DNA of 64,000 nt, from assembly GCA_020746995.1 (NCBI GenBank), contig JAGPXD010000001.1, positions 4,588,001 through 4,652,000 on the forward strand, given 5' to 3'. The notes under the pieces are model-generated. The model had not been told where the DNA came from and did no database searches. It saw nothing but the letters and a program-made list of their open reading frames with translations. How positions within the stretch are numbered: the first letter of the stretch is position 1; each line of letters starts with the position of its first letter. Both the position numbers and the translations under genes were made by a program. Source of the DNA: Plectosphaerella cucumerina (taxonomy: Eukaryota; Ascomycota; Sordariomycetes; Glomerellales; Plectosphaerellaceae). Below are positions 34,301 to 44,991 of this stretch, piece by piece.

Positions 34301-35574
34301 CCAGTCTTGGGGACTGGAACGTCGGTGGCGCCATAGACAAGGCCACCGTCGTCACTGGAACTGTCGTCCTCGCCATCCGAGGCCGACTCCCATTCGGAGT
34401 CGCCTTCATCGCCCTGAGGCCTGGAGCTGCCGATGCCGCGGCTCTTGGTGCTGCCACCGGTGTTTGTGCGACGGAAGGAGTTGATGGCAGAGGCGGCGGC
34501 AACGAGCTGCGAGGGCCGGGTCTTGCCGATGGCGCGCAGGTCGGCGTCGTTCTGGTGGCGGGCAATGTCGGACAGCTTGCGGCCAATCTCGAGTATTTCC
34601 TCATCCGTCTTGCTGCGGTTTGGCGCAGTAGGCCTGCCGCTGTCGGCGGTGACAGAGCGGCGCGGATCATAGCCCTGCTGCGACTGGTATTGCTGCTGGT
34701 ACGGCGGCTGCTGGTACTGCTGCTGCTGTTGCTGCTGAAAGTTGGGACCAGGGCTGCGGCCAGGCGCCACGGATCCGGCCGTCGAGCTCTTGTCGCGCGG
34801 GATGTAGCCGCGTCCGTAGGCAAGGTCCGAGTCGACAGAGGAGGAGGACGAGTTGTTGAAGGCGAGGAAGCGCGTCTTCTTGGGCTTGGTCCTGCGGCGG
34901 CGGGAGCTGCGATCGGAGCCGGCCTCGGAGGGCGCGCGGAAGAAAGTGGTGATGGCGTTGCCGTACTTGCCGTACTTATGGGAGCGGCGCGAGATGTTTT
35001 CGTACGACGACGACGTCGCTGACGAGCTGTCCGAGTTGTTGTTGGGCTGCTTGTAATGCTGGGACTGCGCGCCGGGGATCGGGATCGGCCGCGGCGTACT
35101 CTGGCCAAGCGATGGGGGCTGCGGGTTGTAGTAGGAGGACGCAGGATGAGCTTGAGATGGTTGAGGCGAGGGCTGGTAGTAGGACTGGCTCAGAGGCGGC
35201 GCGCCGTACTGCTGATTCGAGGGCAGAGCGTACTGCTGAGGATACGGCTGCGAATATTGGCTCTGCTGGGGCGTGTAAGGCTGCTGCTGCTGCTGCTGCT
35301 GCTGCTGGTACTGGAATGACTGGGACGGGGGGTATTGAGACTGGTAGTCGGGGTATGAACGTGTCTGAGACTCGAACCGCGACTGGGGCGTGTCAGCGGC
35401 GGCGCGGGGGGTCGGCTCGTCGTCGTCGGGCATGCTGCCAGGCATGGGGCCTGGCAGCCCAGTGCTGGCGCTGGCGCTGGCATCGGTGACGGGTGGGTTA
35501 TCCCTCGAGTTGCGCCGCTGCTTCCTCTGTCGCCTGGAGCTCTCTGGGCTCCGGCGACGAGAGTCTCGCGGCAT
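13373..35574 (-). CDS. Giant Lys-cluster repeat protein, Leashin (LAH)-like Woronin-body tether candidate
   Basis: Two exons: 35574-15076 (6,833 codons without a stop) and 14917-13373, predicted 7,347 aa. Splicing turns the early stop after MPDVY into DVY-DGVGEGRIGSPRSP. N to C: a Gln/Tyr/Pro-rich start; a compact segment near residue 205-260 (TFFRAPSE, NSSSSSVDSDLAYGRGYI); an Arg/Asp-rich tract; NEFAAVLAAGLQDTGFDPN and VIDDPTYRRRDSPPG near 1280-1310; five KKSKKKSKRDS units (about 1520-1720); about 45 KKxKK clusters in acidic Ser/Thr/Pro/Glu linkers (about 2300-6030); then a coiled coil (DLESRVEQLTAEN) and a folded-looking C-terminal region (YDVDTYLGDRVKRRDIFMS). Fungal genomes label such proteins 'involucrin repeat protein'. 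Leashin tethers Woronin bodies to the cortex or septal pore and has conserved ends with a variable repetitive middle. Identity with Leashin is inference. Neurospora splits the locus into lah-1 and lah-2; here one frame spans it. Confidence 0.75.
14918..15075 (-). other. Intron of the giant gene, unusually long and holding a TGGA microsatellite
   Basis: 158 nt, donor GTAAGT (15075-15070) and acceptor CTCTCCAG ending at 15018-100, i.e. 14919-14918. This is three times the length of other introns here. On the + strand, 15026-15053 is a near-perfect TGGA tetranucleotide run. The intron separates the repeat-rich part from the coiled-coil/C-terminal exon. Confidence 0.75.
15213..15278 (-). other. 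Ala/Gly-rich hydrophobic patch near the C-terminal end of exon 1
   Basis: Encodes GALALGAGALAAAAVLGG followed by a serine run. It is the last of eight such patches in the giant protein; the others are near 17425-17487, 22400-22445, 28745-28795, 29955-30017, 31937-31978, 33685-33742 and 34226-34285. Confidence 0.7.
17480..25390 (-). repeat. Lys-cluster repeat array C (acidic-Trp/Phe plus KK(S/G)KK(D/N)KKK units)
   Basis: About 33 clusters spaced roughly 55-110 aa apart in the giant protein. The usual unit is an acidic Trp/Phe element such as ADEWS, then 4-8 residues, then TKKSKKDKKKKGK, then a short hydrophobic/acidic tail such as VLDEPxP, then a Glu/Pro/Ala/Thr linker. At least 23 clusters have the aromatic element. 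The Lys codons are mainly AAG, giving CTT-rich polypyrimidine runs on the + strand. Confidence 0.85.
19454..19543 (-). repeat. 18-nt minisatellite encoding (VEEPLP)n
   Basis: Five 18-nt units of GGCAGAGGCTCTTCGACA type on the + strand, starting 19454, 19472, 19490, 19508 and 19526, with a diverged copy just upstream. They encode consecutive EEPLPV hexapeptides in frame within array C of the giant protein. Confidence 0.95.
26080..28660 (-). repeat. Lys-cluster repeat array B (SSEPKLSKKDKKKKKKSQ units)
   Basis: Nine close copies of a (K)LSKKDKKKKKK(S/A)Q core, starting around 28410, 28155, 27900, 27640, 27430, 27190, 26950, 26735 and 26540. They are flanked by one KKGKKGKKGK-type copy (about 28630) and two variants (about 26330 and 26130). 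Spacing is about 195-265 nt (65-88 aa). Many units carry a downstream KSL(G/E/T) motif and an upstream SSEP. This array is more uniform than array C and lacks its aromatic element. Confidence 0.85.
30421..31015 (-). repeat. Five-copy repeat array A (KKSKKKSKRDS ... YDSPSRPAS)
   Basis: Five units of 117-128 nt (about 39-43 aa). Each runs KKSKKKSKRDS, then xxYDSPSRPAS, then a QSSREQPEVV-type segment that ends acidic just before the next Lys cluster. One unit lacks a Lys (KKSKKSKRDS). It lies within the giant protein at about residues 1520-1720, upstream of arrays B and C. Confidence 0.9.
35281..35308 (-). repeat. CAG/CTG trinucleotide repeat (poly-Gln)
   Basis: An uninterrupted CTG run on the + strand encodes about nine glutamines near residues 89-98 of the giant protein. 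A second, interrupted Gln run lies near 34715-34740. Both sit in Gln/Tyr/Pro-rich low complexity sequence. Confidence 0.9.
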
Positions 35575-37286
35575 CGTGTCGGGGCGGCTACGGCGAGACT
35601 TCTCGGGGGTTCATCTGAGTTTTTCGGTCTGGGCGACCTCCTCGAGCGGTTTCTGCGGAGGTATTCGTGTTAATGGTTCGCGATTTCTGTCTGGTTGTTT
35701 TGCGCGCTCGTTGGGGGTGGAAAGGGCCGACGAGATGTTGGTTTTACCCAGGCGGTGTTGTTGTTTTGTTTAGACTGGAGCTGCCCGCTGGGAGATGGAT
35801 CGAGGCGGTCGGGAACTGGAGGGCGGGAAGCGGTACACCCACTGTACCTGACGACCCTGGGTCGGCGGGTACCTTCGATTGGGCTGTGGTCGCTGAGCGC
35901 GGGCTCCCGCCAGCTGAATGGCTGCGCGGCCACTGGGCGGGACAAGCCGTGGAGCTATGAACTAGTCTGCCAAGGTCACTTTTTTGTAGGACGGGAGGTC
36001 GGGTGGCTGGGGAGCGGGAGGGAAAGCGCGGGTGCCCAGCTCCTTCTCGTCGTCCCATCCCCCATCCATCCATCACCATCCATCGCACCTACCAGCGCAT
36101 CACGAGTGCGACCACCAAGATGCATGCGCCCATTGGAGGCCTTCGCCACTTTTTCAGATGCGGGCAAGTCCGCCTCAAGTCACCACCACCACCCTCACGT
36201 CCGAGTCCTCTCCTCGCCCTCCTGCACCAGCACTTACTTAATCTCACCCTGCATGTCGTCTCACGCCTCGGCATTGGGCGCTGCAGCACTTCATTTCTTG
36301 AGCGGATCGCCGTCCAGGACCCCCGTCGAGTCGCCGCAAAGGGTGGCGAACCACATGCACAACCACGTGTTGCCACCCAACCTCCCACCCTCGATCCACT
36401 GCCTGGGCCAAGCGTACCGTAGAAGTGACGGTGAAGCTCATGTGGTGTTTCCCTGGAATCCCTTCATGACTCACCCTTGTAGAACGGTATTTCTTCTTCC
36501 AAGAGCAACTGTGGGTGGAAGTGATGTGCTGTGCCCAAAATGTGCAGTGGTATGCCCAACCATTGCGGACTCGCGTGCTCGTCTCAGTATCTCGTGGTGT
36601 TCACACAAGAATACCTCGAGTACATAAGACATGTATGATACTTTCAACTAGCCACGTGCTGTGCCATGAGGCGTATCAGAACTGTATTAACGCGTACACA
36701 TCCATCTGACCCATCCACGAGCCAGCCGCCAACTCCGAAGAACTACAAATCTATCCCCTATCGATCAACTGGACCGTCGTTCGCCTCGCTTCACGTCCCC
36801 GGGACAACGTGAAGTAAAGGAGTTCTCGACGGCCCCTGTACAACTACAGGGCGCCCCTGCCGCGGCTTTCAGAAACACGCATCGGCCCGGGGTTGCTTCG
36901 CAAGGGGCTAAAAATGATCAAGTCGCATCTCTGTAAAACTTTTGCAAAAAGGGGCTTGCTGGCGAGGCGCGACAGAACCGCACCCGCCAAACTCCCCGGC
37001 TCCCGTCCAATTGAAACGCCAAGCCCCAAAGGTCTAGAAACTGAACTGTAGGAAAGTGAAAGTGAAGGATATCTGAGCAGGCAGGGGGGTAAATAAACGA
37101 CAAGACAAACCCTCCTCCCCGGGCGACCAGTCCATTATGTCGTCGCGATGCATGATAAACGAGAGAAAACGCCTTGCTCGTAGGCCCGCGTCCGCATCCC
37201 GCCTCCGTTCCGATGCTATTCCCGTCCCGTCGTTGTTGCCGAAAAGGAAGTTGTTTGCTTCCGGTGGTGTGTGCGGCGGATCCGCC
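35575..37286. other. Intergenic, upstream of the giant gene and downstream of the C2H2 gene
   Basis: About 1.7 kb holding the presumed promoter and leader of the giant gene (minus strand) and the 3' region of the C2H2 gene. A CATC tetranucleotide-rich stretch lies near 36057-36083. No convincing coding frame. Confidence 0.5.
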
Positions 37287-39401
37287 TCACTCTGCGGCTT
37301 CAGCTGCGTCACCGGCACGACTCGACAGCTGGCTCCTCAGCTCCGTTACCAAGCCGCTTAGCTCGTCAATCTGAGCCTGCTTGGTCGCCGCGTCGGCCTG
37401 CTGGGCCTGCACCTGGCGCTGTAGGTCGCCTACCTCGCCCTCCTGAGACTGAAGCTGCCGCTTAAGCGCCGTCACGTCCGTTGTGAGCAGGCTGATCTGG
37501 GCCTGCTTGGCGCTGTCCGACTTTTGGATGCCCGAAACCGTGTCCGCGAGCTGCTTGATGTGGTCCTCAAGGCTCTGGATGTACGTCCAGACCGCCGGGT
37601 CCACCGAGAAGACGTTATTGGCGCTGTCCGAGGCGGCGGCGTGCGAACCGCTGGAGTTGCGGCCGTGAGCCGATGGTACCCCAGCCTGAGCGGCACCTCC
37701 ATATGCTGAGAGGGTGTCAGTAAGCGAGCGCGCCGGAAGAGGGAGAGAGTGGCACGAACCTGGCGGTGACTGTCGTCCCGACAGCCGCCGTCCAAAGTGC
37801 TGTTGCTGGTACTGCTGCGTCAGACTGGGCGAGCGTTGCCTGTTATGGTTTGCGCCGTCATGCGCAGCCGACGGGCTCAGAGGTTTCGGGCTTTCAGTCA
37901 TACCGGCGCCCGAGGCGTAGACGGCGGGCACGGCAGAGCCGGACACGTTGTTGCTGTTGGGCGTTAGGCCGCCGCGCTCCTGCGCCAGCGGCGGGGGATA
38001 GAGGCCACCAGATGGCCTATCGAGAGAGCCCGCCGGGGGGTGCGTCCTTGACTGGGGCAGATACATGGATCCTGAGAAGGGCGCGCCAGAAGCGTGGGAT
38101 GACTTGCCGGGTGGCTGGCTCAGTTGCCTCCGTTCCTCGTCGTTCATGTTGTCATCATTGGGGTAGACGACGCCGGTCATGGAGTCGTCGCCATCTTGCA
38201 TCGAGTCGTCCATATCGTCGGCAAAGGCGCCCATGCTGGAGCGGCGGCCGGCGCAGCCGCCAGGGCCCTTGCTGTGGCGGGCGAGAGCGTCGCCGCGCGC
38301 GAACTTGCGGTTGCACTTGGGGCAAGTGTGGTTCTTCTCACCAGTGTGTAGCTTGCTATGGCGCTTCAAGTCGTGCAGACGGCGGAACTTTGAGTCGCAC
38401 TGAGAGCAGACAAAGGGCTTCTCCTGGCTGTGGGTAAGGAGATGGCTCTTGAGATTGTGGTGCCGCGTGAACTCGGTTTCGCAGTACGGGCACTTGTGCT
38501 TCTTACCGCTCGAGTGGCCCGATGAGTCTTGGCCAGGCGAGTGCATAGGGAAGCTGAGGTTGCGATGAGGGGTGGGCGGCGCCTGCATACCGCTGCCGCC
38601 ACCGCCGCCGGCAAGCAGTGAGCCCGGATAGGACAGTGACCCCGAAACGGCAGTCTTATTGCTGTTACTGTTGCTGTCGTCGTGGTGTTCCTGGGCCGGC
38701 TGCGGAGGCGGCGGCGGCGGGGTGGTCTGGTCGTTGAGGCTGGGGTCAACGTCCATTGGAGTCGGGCTCGCGGTAACCAGGGCGCCAGCCATATTGGCAG
38801 CGCTGACCGCGCTCTGGGGGCTCGTCTCGGCCGTGTCGTTGTGGGATGTGTGGTTGTTGTTGTTGTTCGTCGCGGTGTTGTTAGTGCTGCCGCTGTTGAG
38901 GAGCGGGACAGCAACGGCGACGACGTCCATCGATGCGGTCGGGGCCTGCTGGGGCGCGTCAGAAGGGCGGCTCATGGCCGAGGTGGCGTGGCCGGCGAGG
39001 GCGGTTAGAACCCTCTGGTTCGGATTGTCGCTGAGAGGCGGCGGGCTCGTGTTCGGGTCCCGCTTCAGACGTTGCTGGTGCTCCTCCTCCCTCCGCAGGC
39101 GCTCGAGATCCTCGCGGGCGGCTGCGCCGGTAAGTGGTACGGAGGAGCGACTGATGGCCAGGGCGTACCGTGCAGCCTTTGTCGGGGAGCCGAAAGGGCC
39201 GCCGGGGCGGTCGGCGGCGTTGGAGGAGGGTGACGTGGGTGATGTGGGCGAGGTCGAGCGCGTCCTCTTAAGAGACTTTGCGCGGCCGGGGTCGTAGGCG
39301 AAGACGTCGGACGCGGTCGGTTGGGAGGGAGGACCAGGCGGCGCGAGGGTCGCGGTCAAGATGGCGTCTTCGGTCGCGATGGAACCCTTTTCAGAGGCCA
39401 T
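37287..39401 (-). CDS. C2H2 zinc-finger transcription factor with C-terminal coiled coil
   Basis: Two exons, 39401-37760 and 37705-37287, predicted 686 aa. The start MASEKGSIATED is the first ATG; the frame continues 120 nt further only to a TTG. Three fingers: CPYC...H-x3-H (about 302-324), CSQC...H-x3-H (330-352) and CPKC...H ending in a Cys (358-383, C2HC-like). The linkers SQEKPF and TGEKNH are canonical. N-terminally are SPT repeats, Asn- and Pro-rich tracts and a poly-Gly run. After the fingers come a Ser/Pro-rich region and a C-terminal coiled coil (IQSLEDHIKQLADTVSGIQK onward). The 54-nt intron is stop-free and in frame, so it is easily missed. The finger order resembles Azf1-like fungal factors; no specific ortholog is claimed. 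Confidence 0.88.
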   Translation of the reverse strand: MASEKGSIATEDAILTATLAPPGPPSQPTASDVFAYDPGRAKSLKRTRSTSPTSPTSPSSNAADRPGGPFGSPTKAARYALAISRSSVPLTGAAAREDLERLRREEEHQQRLKRDPNTSPPPLSDNPNQRVLTALAGHATSAMSRPSDAPQQAPTASMDVVAVAVPLLNSGSTNNTATNNNNNHTSHNDTAETSPQSAVSAANMAGALVTASPTPMDVDPSLNDQTTPPPPPPQPAQEHHDDSNSNSNKTAVSGSLSYPGSLLAGGGGGSGMQAPPTPHRNLSFPMHSPGQDSSGHSSGKKHKCPYCETEFTRHHNLKSHLLTHSQEKPFVCSQCDSKFRRLHDLKRHSKLHTGEKNHTCPKCNRKFARGDALARHSKGPGGCAGRRSSMGAFADDMDDSMQDGDDSMTGVVYPNDDNMNDEERRQLSQPPGKSSHASGAPFSGSMYLPQSRTHPPAGSLDRPSGGLYPPPLAQERGGLTPNSNNVSGSAVPAVYASGAGMTESPKPLSPSAAHDGANHNRQRSPSLTQQYQQQHFGRRLSGRQSPPGSCHSLPLPARSLTDTLSAYGGAAQAGVPSAHGRNSSGSHAAASDSANNVFSVDPAVWTYIQSLEDHIKQLADTVSGIQKSDSAKQAQISLLTTDVTALKRQLQSQEGEVGDLQRQVQAQQADAATKQAQIDELSGLVTELRSQLSSRAGDAAEAAE
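37706..37759 (-). other. Stop-free 54-nt in-frame intron of the C2H2 gene
   Basis: Minus strand: donor GTTCGT, branch-like CTTACTGAC, acceptor CTCTCAG. Removing it joins SPP to AYGGAAQ with phase 1 kept. Retaining it would add 18 residues without a stop. Confidence 0.7.
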
Positions 39402-42400
39402 GAGCGACGGATGGCATGAACGGACGGGGTTGGAAGGGGGTGGCGTTGGTGGTGGTGTTGAAAGGGTTTTGGGGCGGCGGCGGCGACAGTGGTGTTGGCT
39501 GGAATGGGTTTCGGGGGCCAAATGACGCGCGCGACGTCTTGGGCTCTTCGGTGGCAGCGACTTTGACTACCTAGTCATTGGCGATAGATGGATTGGGTGC
39601 GCGCGACGGGCGTGTGGCTTGTGAAGCTCTCGCCACAGTGTCTCTTGCGCGGCGTGGAGCGTGTCGACAGGCGCGGGAAAACCAGTGGCGTCGGGATGGA
39701 GAGTGCGGCGCGTGTCGCAGATGGTGTCAAGGGGGGTCGAGTGGAGGGAGGCGCTCCGTTTTCTGGAATTGATGGGCAAATGGGCCTGGAGGTTTGTGGT
39801 TGATTGTTGGAGGAGGTGAGAGACGGCCGGAGGGTGATATGTCGAGAATGGGGTTTGTCCTCTGCCAGTGCCCTGGATTGGGAGAAAGTGGAAGTGGAAG
39901 CGTGGGTGGCAGGCACAGGCACCGGGAGGCGGACAAGACGGCAGGACGGGCAGGACGTGGATGGGGCGGGCCCTTGGTGCTGCTGCTGGTGTGCTAGGGT
40001 CGGCTGTGGCAGCTGCTGGCGGGAGAAGAGTGGCCGCGTCGGTCGGGTCGGCAGATTGTCTTGACACTGACGAACAGACTGGGTCCGTTTCCTTGTCGGG
40101 CGGTGCACTAGCGGGCCTGGGTGATCGGAGGGTTGGGGGGTCGTGGACACCTGCACCTGATGTGATGCGATGGGCGGGTGCTTCAAGTCTGTCGATGTTG
40201 TTTTTCTGGTGAGGGAATTGGTAGGAAAAGTTGGAGGAGGGAAAGGAAAGGAGTGGATATTTCGTGCTCTGGACTCGGAGTGATGGAAAACTTCAACATC
40301 AACCTGAAGGAACCGATGGACGGACAGCATGAGGAAGGCGCCTCCGGACAGGACAGACAGGGCAAGGCAGGCGCGTCCTGGGTGTGGCGGAAAGCCCCCC
40401 CTGCACCTGCCCCCCCTGCCACCCCAGTCCACGTCCCTCACAACTCGAGGCAAGTGGGTGGAGGTCAGGTACTTCAGCTGAGTGTAACTCTGAACCGAAA
40501 AGGTGTGGAGGGCCCGTCGGTGAGTGTGGCTCAGGCCTCGCCGCAGGGGCCCCATCGGATCACCCATCCACCCTTCAAGTTCAAGGCCCGTCTTCACCAC
40601 ACCCTCATCAGGTTCTCTCCCCCTGTCATTATCGCCGCTGCATCAACCGTCATCGGGTTAAGTCCGCCGCCGCAGCTTGTTCTGAAAATCAGTGCAACTT
40701 GCTTTTGGAGACTCCCCAGATTTTCTCCAACAAGGTCTAGCACCCGCTGCTCTATCACACAGGTGGCTTGGCCCCGGTGCCCATCAGGACCGGTCGGCTG
40801 AGGCGCTTCCGGGCCACTGAAGATCCGGAGCTCCTCAAGGCCGTACGCCAGGCGGGTAAGAGGGAGGCGAATTGGCAATTCTCACGCTCATCAGCTCCCA
40901 GAGCCTCCGCGCGGATTGGGCAAGAGGGGCTTGAGGAGATGCGCCGCACCCTGCCAGCCTGCTCGTAGGGCGATCATCCCTCCAAGACCCCGGCACGCCA
41001 CAGCAGACCAGCGGGGGAGGAGGCGAATAATTTGGAGGGGCGCGAGGGGCCACTCAGGAGGAGGTGTCGTGACTGCGATTGCGGCTGTTCAGACACTACC
41101 TTTTGCTGCCGTGGGATGTCGATGATGCCTGTTTTTGGTCAACTCGACGGGGGGCGACTTATCGCGCCAAGCGCATAGGAATACTTTTACTACCGCATCT
41201 TCAGCACTGGTGAGGCAGTGGCCCAGGGATCAGGAGGACTCCGTCTACGGAGGCTTGGGATATCCAAGGCATTCTTGTCTTGTTTGCGCCCACTTTGTCG
41301 CGGACTCCCCTCCGCGACAAGCCACGCTTCACGTTCGCCAGGCCCCAAAAAGCCACTGGCAATGACCAGGCAGAAGAGAGCTACAGCGGAAACTGGACGA
41401 TAAAACGAAACAGATGAAGGGAAACGCCGCCATACTTGGTAAACGACTTCTGAAGAGGTTAGGGATTGCGCCCCGGCTGCGCCACGCAGGGGGAAAGGAA
41501 AGGACTGGCGGCGCCACGAAGTCCGGCAGTTACTCCGCAAAGAAGTCACCAGGTACTTGCTCCAGGTCCGCCCGCCCTAAGGACTCGCTTGGCTGGAAAC
41601 GCCCGTTTGGTCACGCCGCAACGACAGCTTCCCTCGACGCCAGCCGGACCGTCCGTCAACTCTTCACTCGTCAACTTGAGAAGCCATCGATCATTCTTTC
41701 ATCCGAACTCCAAACTTCCCGAGCTGCTTTTTCAGATAGCCAGCGCCCGCCGACATACCTTCACCCGCTAGCCCCAACAGTTCATTGTCAAGACGGCAAA
41801 CCTTCTGGACGACAAACGACGAACGATATGGCAACAACCATAGCTCAGGGATGCCCGTTGCGCTATGCCTACTCTACCTAGGTACGGGAAGGCGGGCGTC
41901 AGTAGCGCAAGGGGTGGTGGCCGGACGGAGAAGAGGAGGAGACCTTGGTCCGGACAAAACACGCCTGCCGACAGGCTCTCCAGACTCCCGGCTCTGCTCG
42001 CAAACCCATCTTGACTACCACCTGCCCCGAGCTCTCCTCCCCGACTCAACAAATCTCCGGAGCCGCTCCGTAACCTTTCGCCTCCCGTCCTCTCTCCCTC
42101 TCCTTGCTAGCTGCCGCTGACCCCAGGTCACGTCTACACTCTACAGGCACATCACACACCAAAAGTCGGGGCAGCCCCCCTGTCGTCCACCACCCAATCA
42201 CGGGGTATCACCATCACCCCTGGCCTCAGGTCCCCGAGCTCACTGCGCATCCGCACCACCTCCCATGAGATCATCGCCCGAACCGCCAAACCGACAGAAG
42301 GCTGGCTGCGATGTGTGGCTCTATTCCGCCCTAGCCCGCGGAACGGGCTGAGACGACAGAAAAGACCGGCCTTTCTTGGTGGCAGAGGTCAGAGGCGCCG

Positions 42401-43752
42401 TCCGTCGAGTCACCGGACCACACCAAGCTCTTTTTCTCGCCGCGATCCACGACTGCAGGGGGCACCTCTTCGGACAATTTTGTTCTAGCTCGTTTTTTCA
42501 CTTCCTCTGCTCGTTGCATCTTGGCGAACCAGGCCTCAAGACTCGGGTGCCTGCATCACGTCTCCATGAAATCATTCTCATCCGACCAGCCAGCCAGCCA
42601 ATCCTCCATTCATCCCCCCGCCAGCTCGTCACAGCTCGCACTCCGTCATCATCAGCAGCGTTGCATCGAACCTACCGGCCTGCCCGGCTGTCATTGAAGC
42701 AGCAGGCCAATGACGCCCCGGCCACCGCCAATGCACCGGCCGCCGATCCATACGCTTTCGGGTCGCCCATGTCTCTATTGGGGTGGCTCCCAGTCCTCCG
42801 GCAGTTGAGCTAGAGCACATCCGTGACCCCTGCAGCCGACTTGTTTCCTCACGATGCCGCTGGTCACGTTGATCACCGATGCGCGCTGCTCCAGACAACC
42901 TGCCAGTCAGGATGCTCCGGCGAACGGGGGGAGGCTGCCTGATGGACAGGGGCAGCAGAAAAGGTAAGAATCGTCACAACAACAGCTGCGATCTCGGATG
43001 CCTGCCTCGCATGGGGCTTGTTGGCCAAGCCGGCCCCCAAAGCTGAGTTCAAAAGCCGTGGCGATTTGAGAGCCTGATTGGTTTGTCGACCATGTCATTC
43101 CAGTCAGCCTCAGGACGCGACCATTGCCTCGATGCCAGCTCTGGAAAAGTCGTTTGACCGTCAGCTAAGCCACCGTCAGACTTTGGGCAGCGGGCCTTAT
43201 CTCGGCATCTACCGTTGGAGCCTCTGTCTTGCCGATCCCTCTCCCTCGTGCCCGCACTCACCTGAAGCCAACCTGCCACTGTCCATCGTCATTTGCCTGT
43301 CAGGGGGCTGGATCTCAAGGCTGATGTACAGCGAGAACGGACCTTGCGGAGCAACTACCGCGAAACAATGGCAGATTGTTGACAAAGGGGCGCCGTCCAA
43401 GATCGCCCTCGGCCCGGTACCGTGACGCGGGCCAAGGGCCGATCAAACTTATATCTCAGGTGGCCGTACCGCCATCACAAGGTTTGCAGCTGCATCGGCA
43501 GGGATCGCAAGACACGGGCAGACTTTTGGTTAGTCACGGATAACATCATCAGAAGCTCATGAAGATACAGCGAATTCTGCTCCCATTTCCGGTAGCTATC
43601 CCCTATTTCGTATGAAAAGAAAGACGGCTCAAATGCAGGACCCAATATACAAAAACGCCAGTTGCCTGCCACTGTAGGTGAGAGCAAGCCCAAAGCCGCA
43701 CCATGCTCCCCAGATGTCATTGCGCCACTACCGTGCCGTCGCGTCGGCTCCC
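39402..43752. other. Gene-poor region of about 4.3 kb
   Basis: Upstream of the C2H2 gene the minus strand is pyrimidine-rich to about 40700, suggesting a long leader. Beyond that I found only short overlapping frames on both strands, with no domain, splice-supported gene or RNA gene. A 10-bp palindrome TACCTAGGTA lies at 41876-41885. Confidence 0.5.
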
Positions 43753-44991
43753 CTAGAGGCCGCCGGACCCGTAGCCGAAGGGCTTGGGCGACGTGTCCCT
43801 CGAGGTGGCGGCCGAGAGGTCACCCGTCTCGTACGGCTGGGGCGTCAGCGACCTCCTTTCGCCGGCCCTCGTCGGCTCGTAGCGGCTGGGCTCCTGGGGC
43901 TGGGGGTCGTACGAGCGCGGGGGCTCGAAAACCATGGGCTGCAGTGGCACGCTCGCCGGCGTGCTCTCGTCCGAGTAGGCCGGGGCGGGAACACCGGCGG
44001 CGCCTGCGTACCGGGTGTCGTCGCGCTCTACGAGAGCCGCATCCTCGGCATCATGGAGCTTCTCGAACCGGCCCTGGCGGCCCTGGACGGAGCCGGCACG
44101 TCCTACGACTAGGAAGAAAGAGGGGTGCAGGACGGTCAGGAGAACAAGAACGAAGGCAACGGCGGCGCCATCGAAGAGGATGAACAAGATCCAGTTCTGA
44201 GCGAGAGCTCCACGGAGTCCGCCACTCAGAAGCGCGACGCGGTAGCCCAGACGGCCAGCCAGGACAGCCATCGAGGCCACAATGGCAGCGGCGCAGGCGA
44301 GGAACGTGGGCGCGAGCGAGGCAGCGCCATGCGAACGGCGGGCTCCAATTGCGCGCATGCTGATGACGAGCATCAGTGCGATGGCGATGAGGAGCGTAAG
44401 CAGTTGCAGGGCCGAGGCGGCCAGGACGATGCGAGCACCAACATACGTCTCAGCGTTGACGTTCAAAGTATTGCGGTGGACGTCGTGGAAGGCAACACCG
44501 AAGCCGACAACTTGCAGCACCAGGGCGATGATCTCCGACGAGACAAGGCCAGCGGTGAGGGTCCGAACTCTCAGGGGTGAGTGCTCCTCGCCCACGGTAC
44601 TGACGATGACACCGAGCACGGGATAGATTCTGGGAACATCAGCTTTCGTCTTTCCTTTCAGCTTCCAGGAAACTCACGCAATGGCAATGTAAATCGGTGC
44701 AATCGACAGGGCAGAAGTGCTCTGCACCCACGGCCACATGAGCCAGGGGTCTCTCGCGCCAACATAGCGGGCGATCCAGCCGGCGACGGACATGCCGCAC
44801 GCGAGAGACATGGAGATGACGAAACTCCACTGCCGGCGCGTCTTGAGGGCGATGCCGACGTTGGCGATGAGGCAGAGGCCTGCGACGGCGACGAAGACGA
44901 AGCCCGCGATGAGGCTTGGCCGGTGGCCGAAGAAGGACGTCGTCGCCGACTCCTTGCAGTCGCCGAGACTGGTGCAGATGCGGAGGACCAT
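43753..44991 (-). CDS. RTA1-like seven-transmembrane protein
   Basis: Two exons, 44991-44678 and 44629-43753 (48-nt intron), 396 aa. Start MVLRICTSLGDCKES. Seven hydrophobic segments are visible: SLIAGFVFVAVAGLCLIAN; FVISMSLACGMSVAGWIARY; LSIAPIYIAIAIYPVLGVIV (which spans the splice junction); SSEIIALVLQVVGFGVAF; LAASALQLLTLLIAIALML; LACAAAIVASMAVLAG; and WILFILFDGAAVAFVLVLL. The L-x-IAP-x4-AIY and LQ-x2-GFG signatures and the topology fit the fungal RTA1 / lipid-translocating exporter-like family. Members are linked to resistance to lipid-active toxins and sphingoid-base export; substrate here unknown. The roughly 110-residue tail is cytosolic-looking, rich in Ser/Pro/Tyr/Glu. Confidence 0.8.

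Noticed and set aside
15058..35000. Numerous long + strand and alternative-frame ORFs (up to 600 codons) over the giant gene
   Set aside because: They are shadows of a long repetitive GC-rich coding sequence. Their translations are Ser/Phe/Leu or Arg/Pro runs produced by reading the AAG-rich repeats in the wrong frame or strand.
13373..35574. True homology of the giant protein to animal involucrin
   Set aside because: The database name reflects Gln/Glu-rich repeat similarity only. Nothing here shows involucrin's own repeat or context.
39575..40600. Minus-strand ORF of 341 codons upstream of the C2H2 gene
   Set aside because: Thr/Pro/His/Ser-rich translation of a pyrimidine-rich leader; no domain and no plausible start context.
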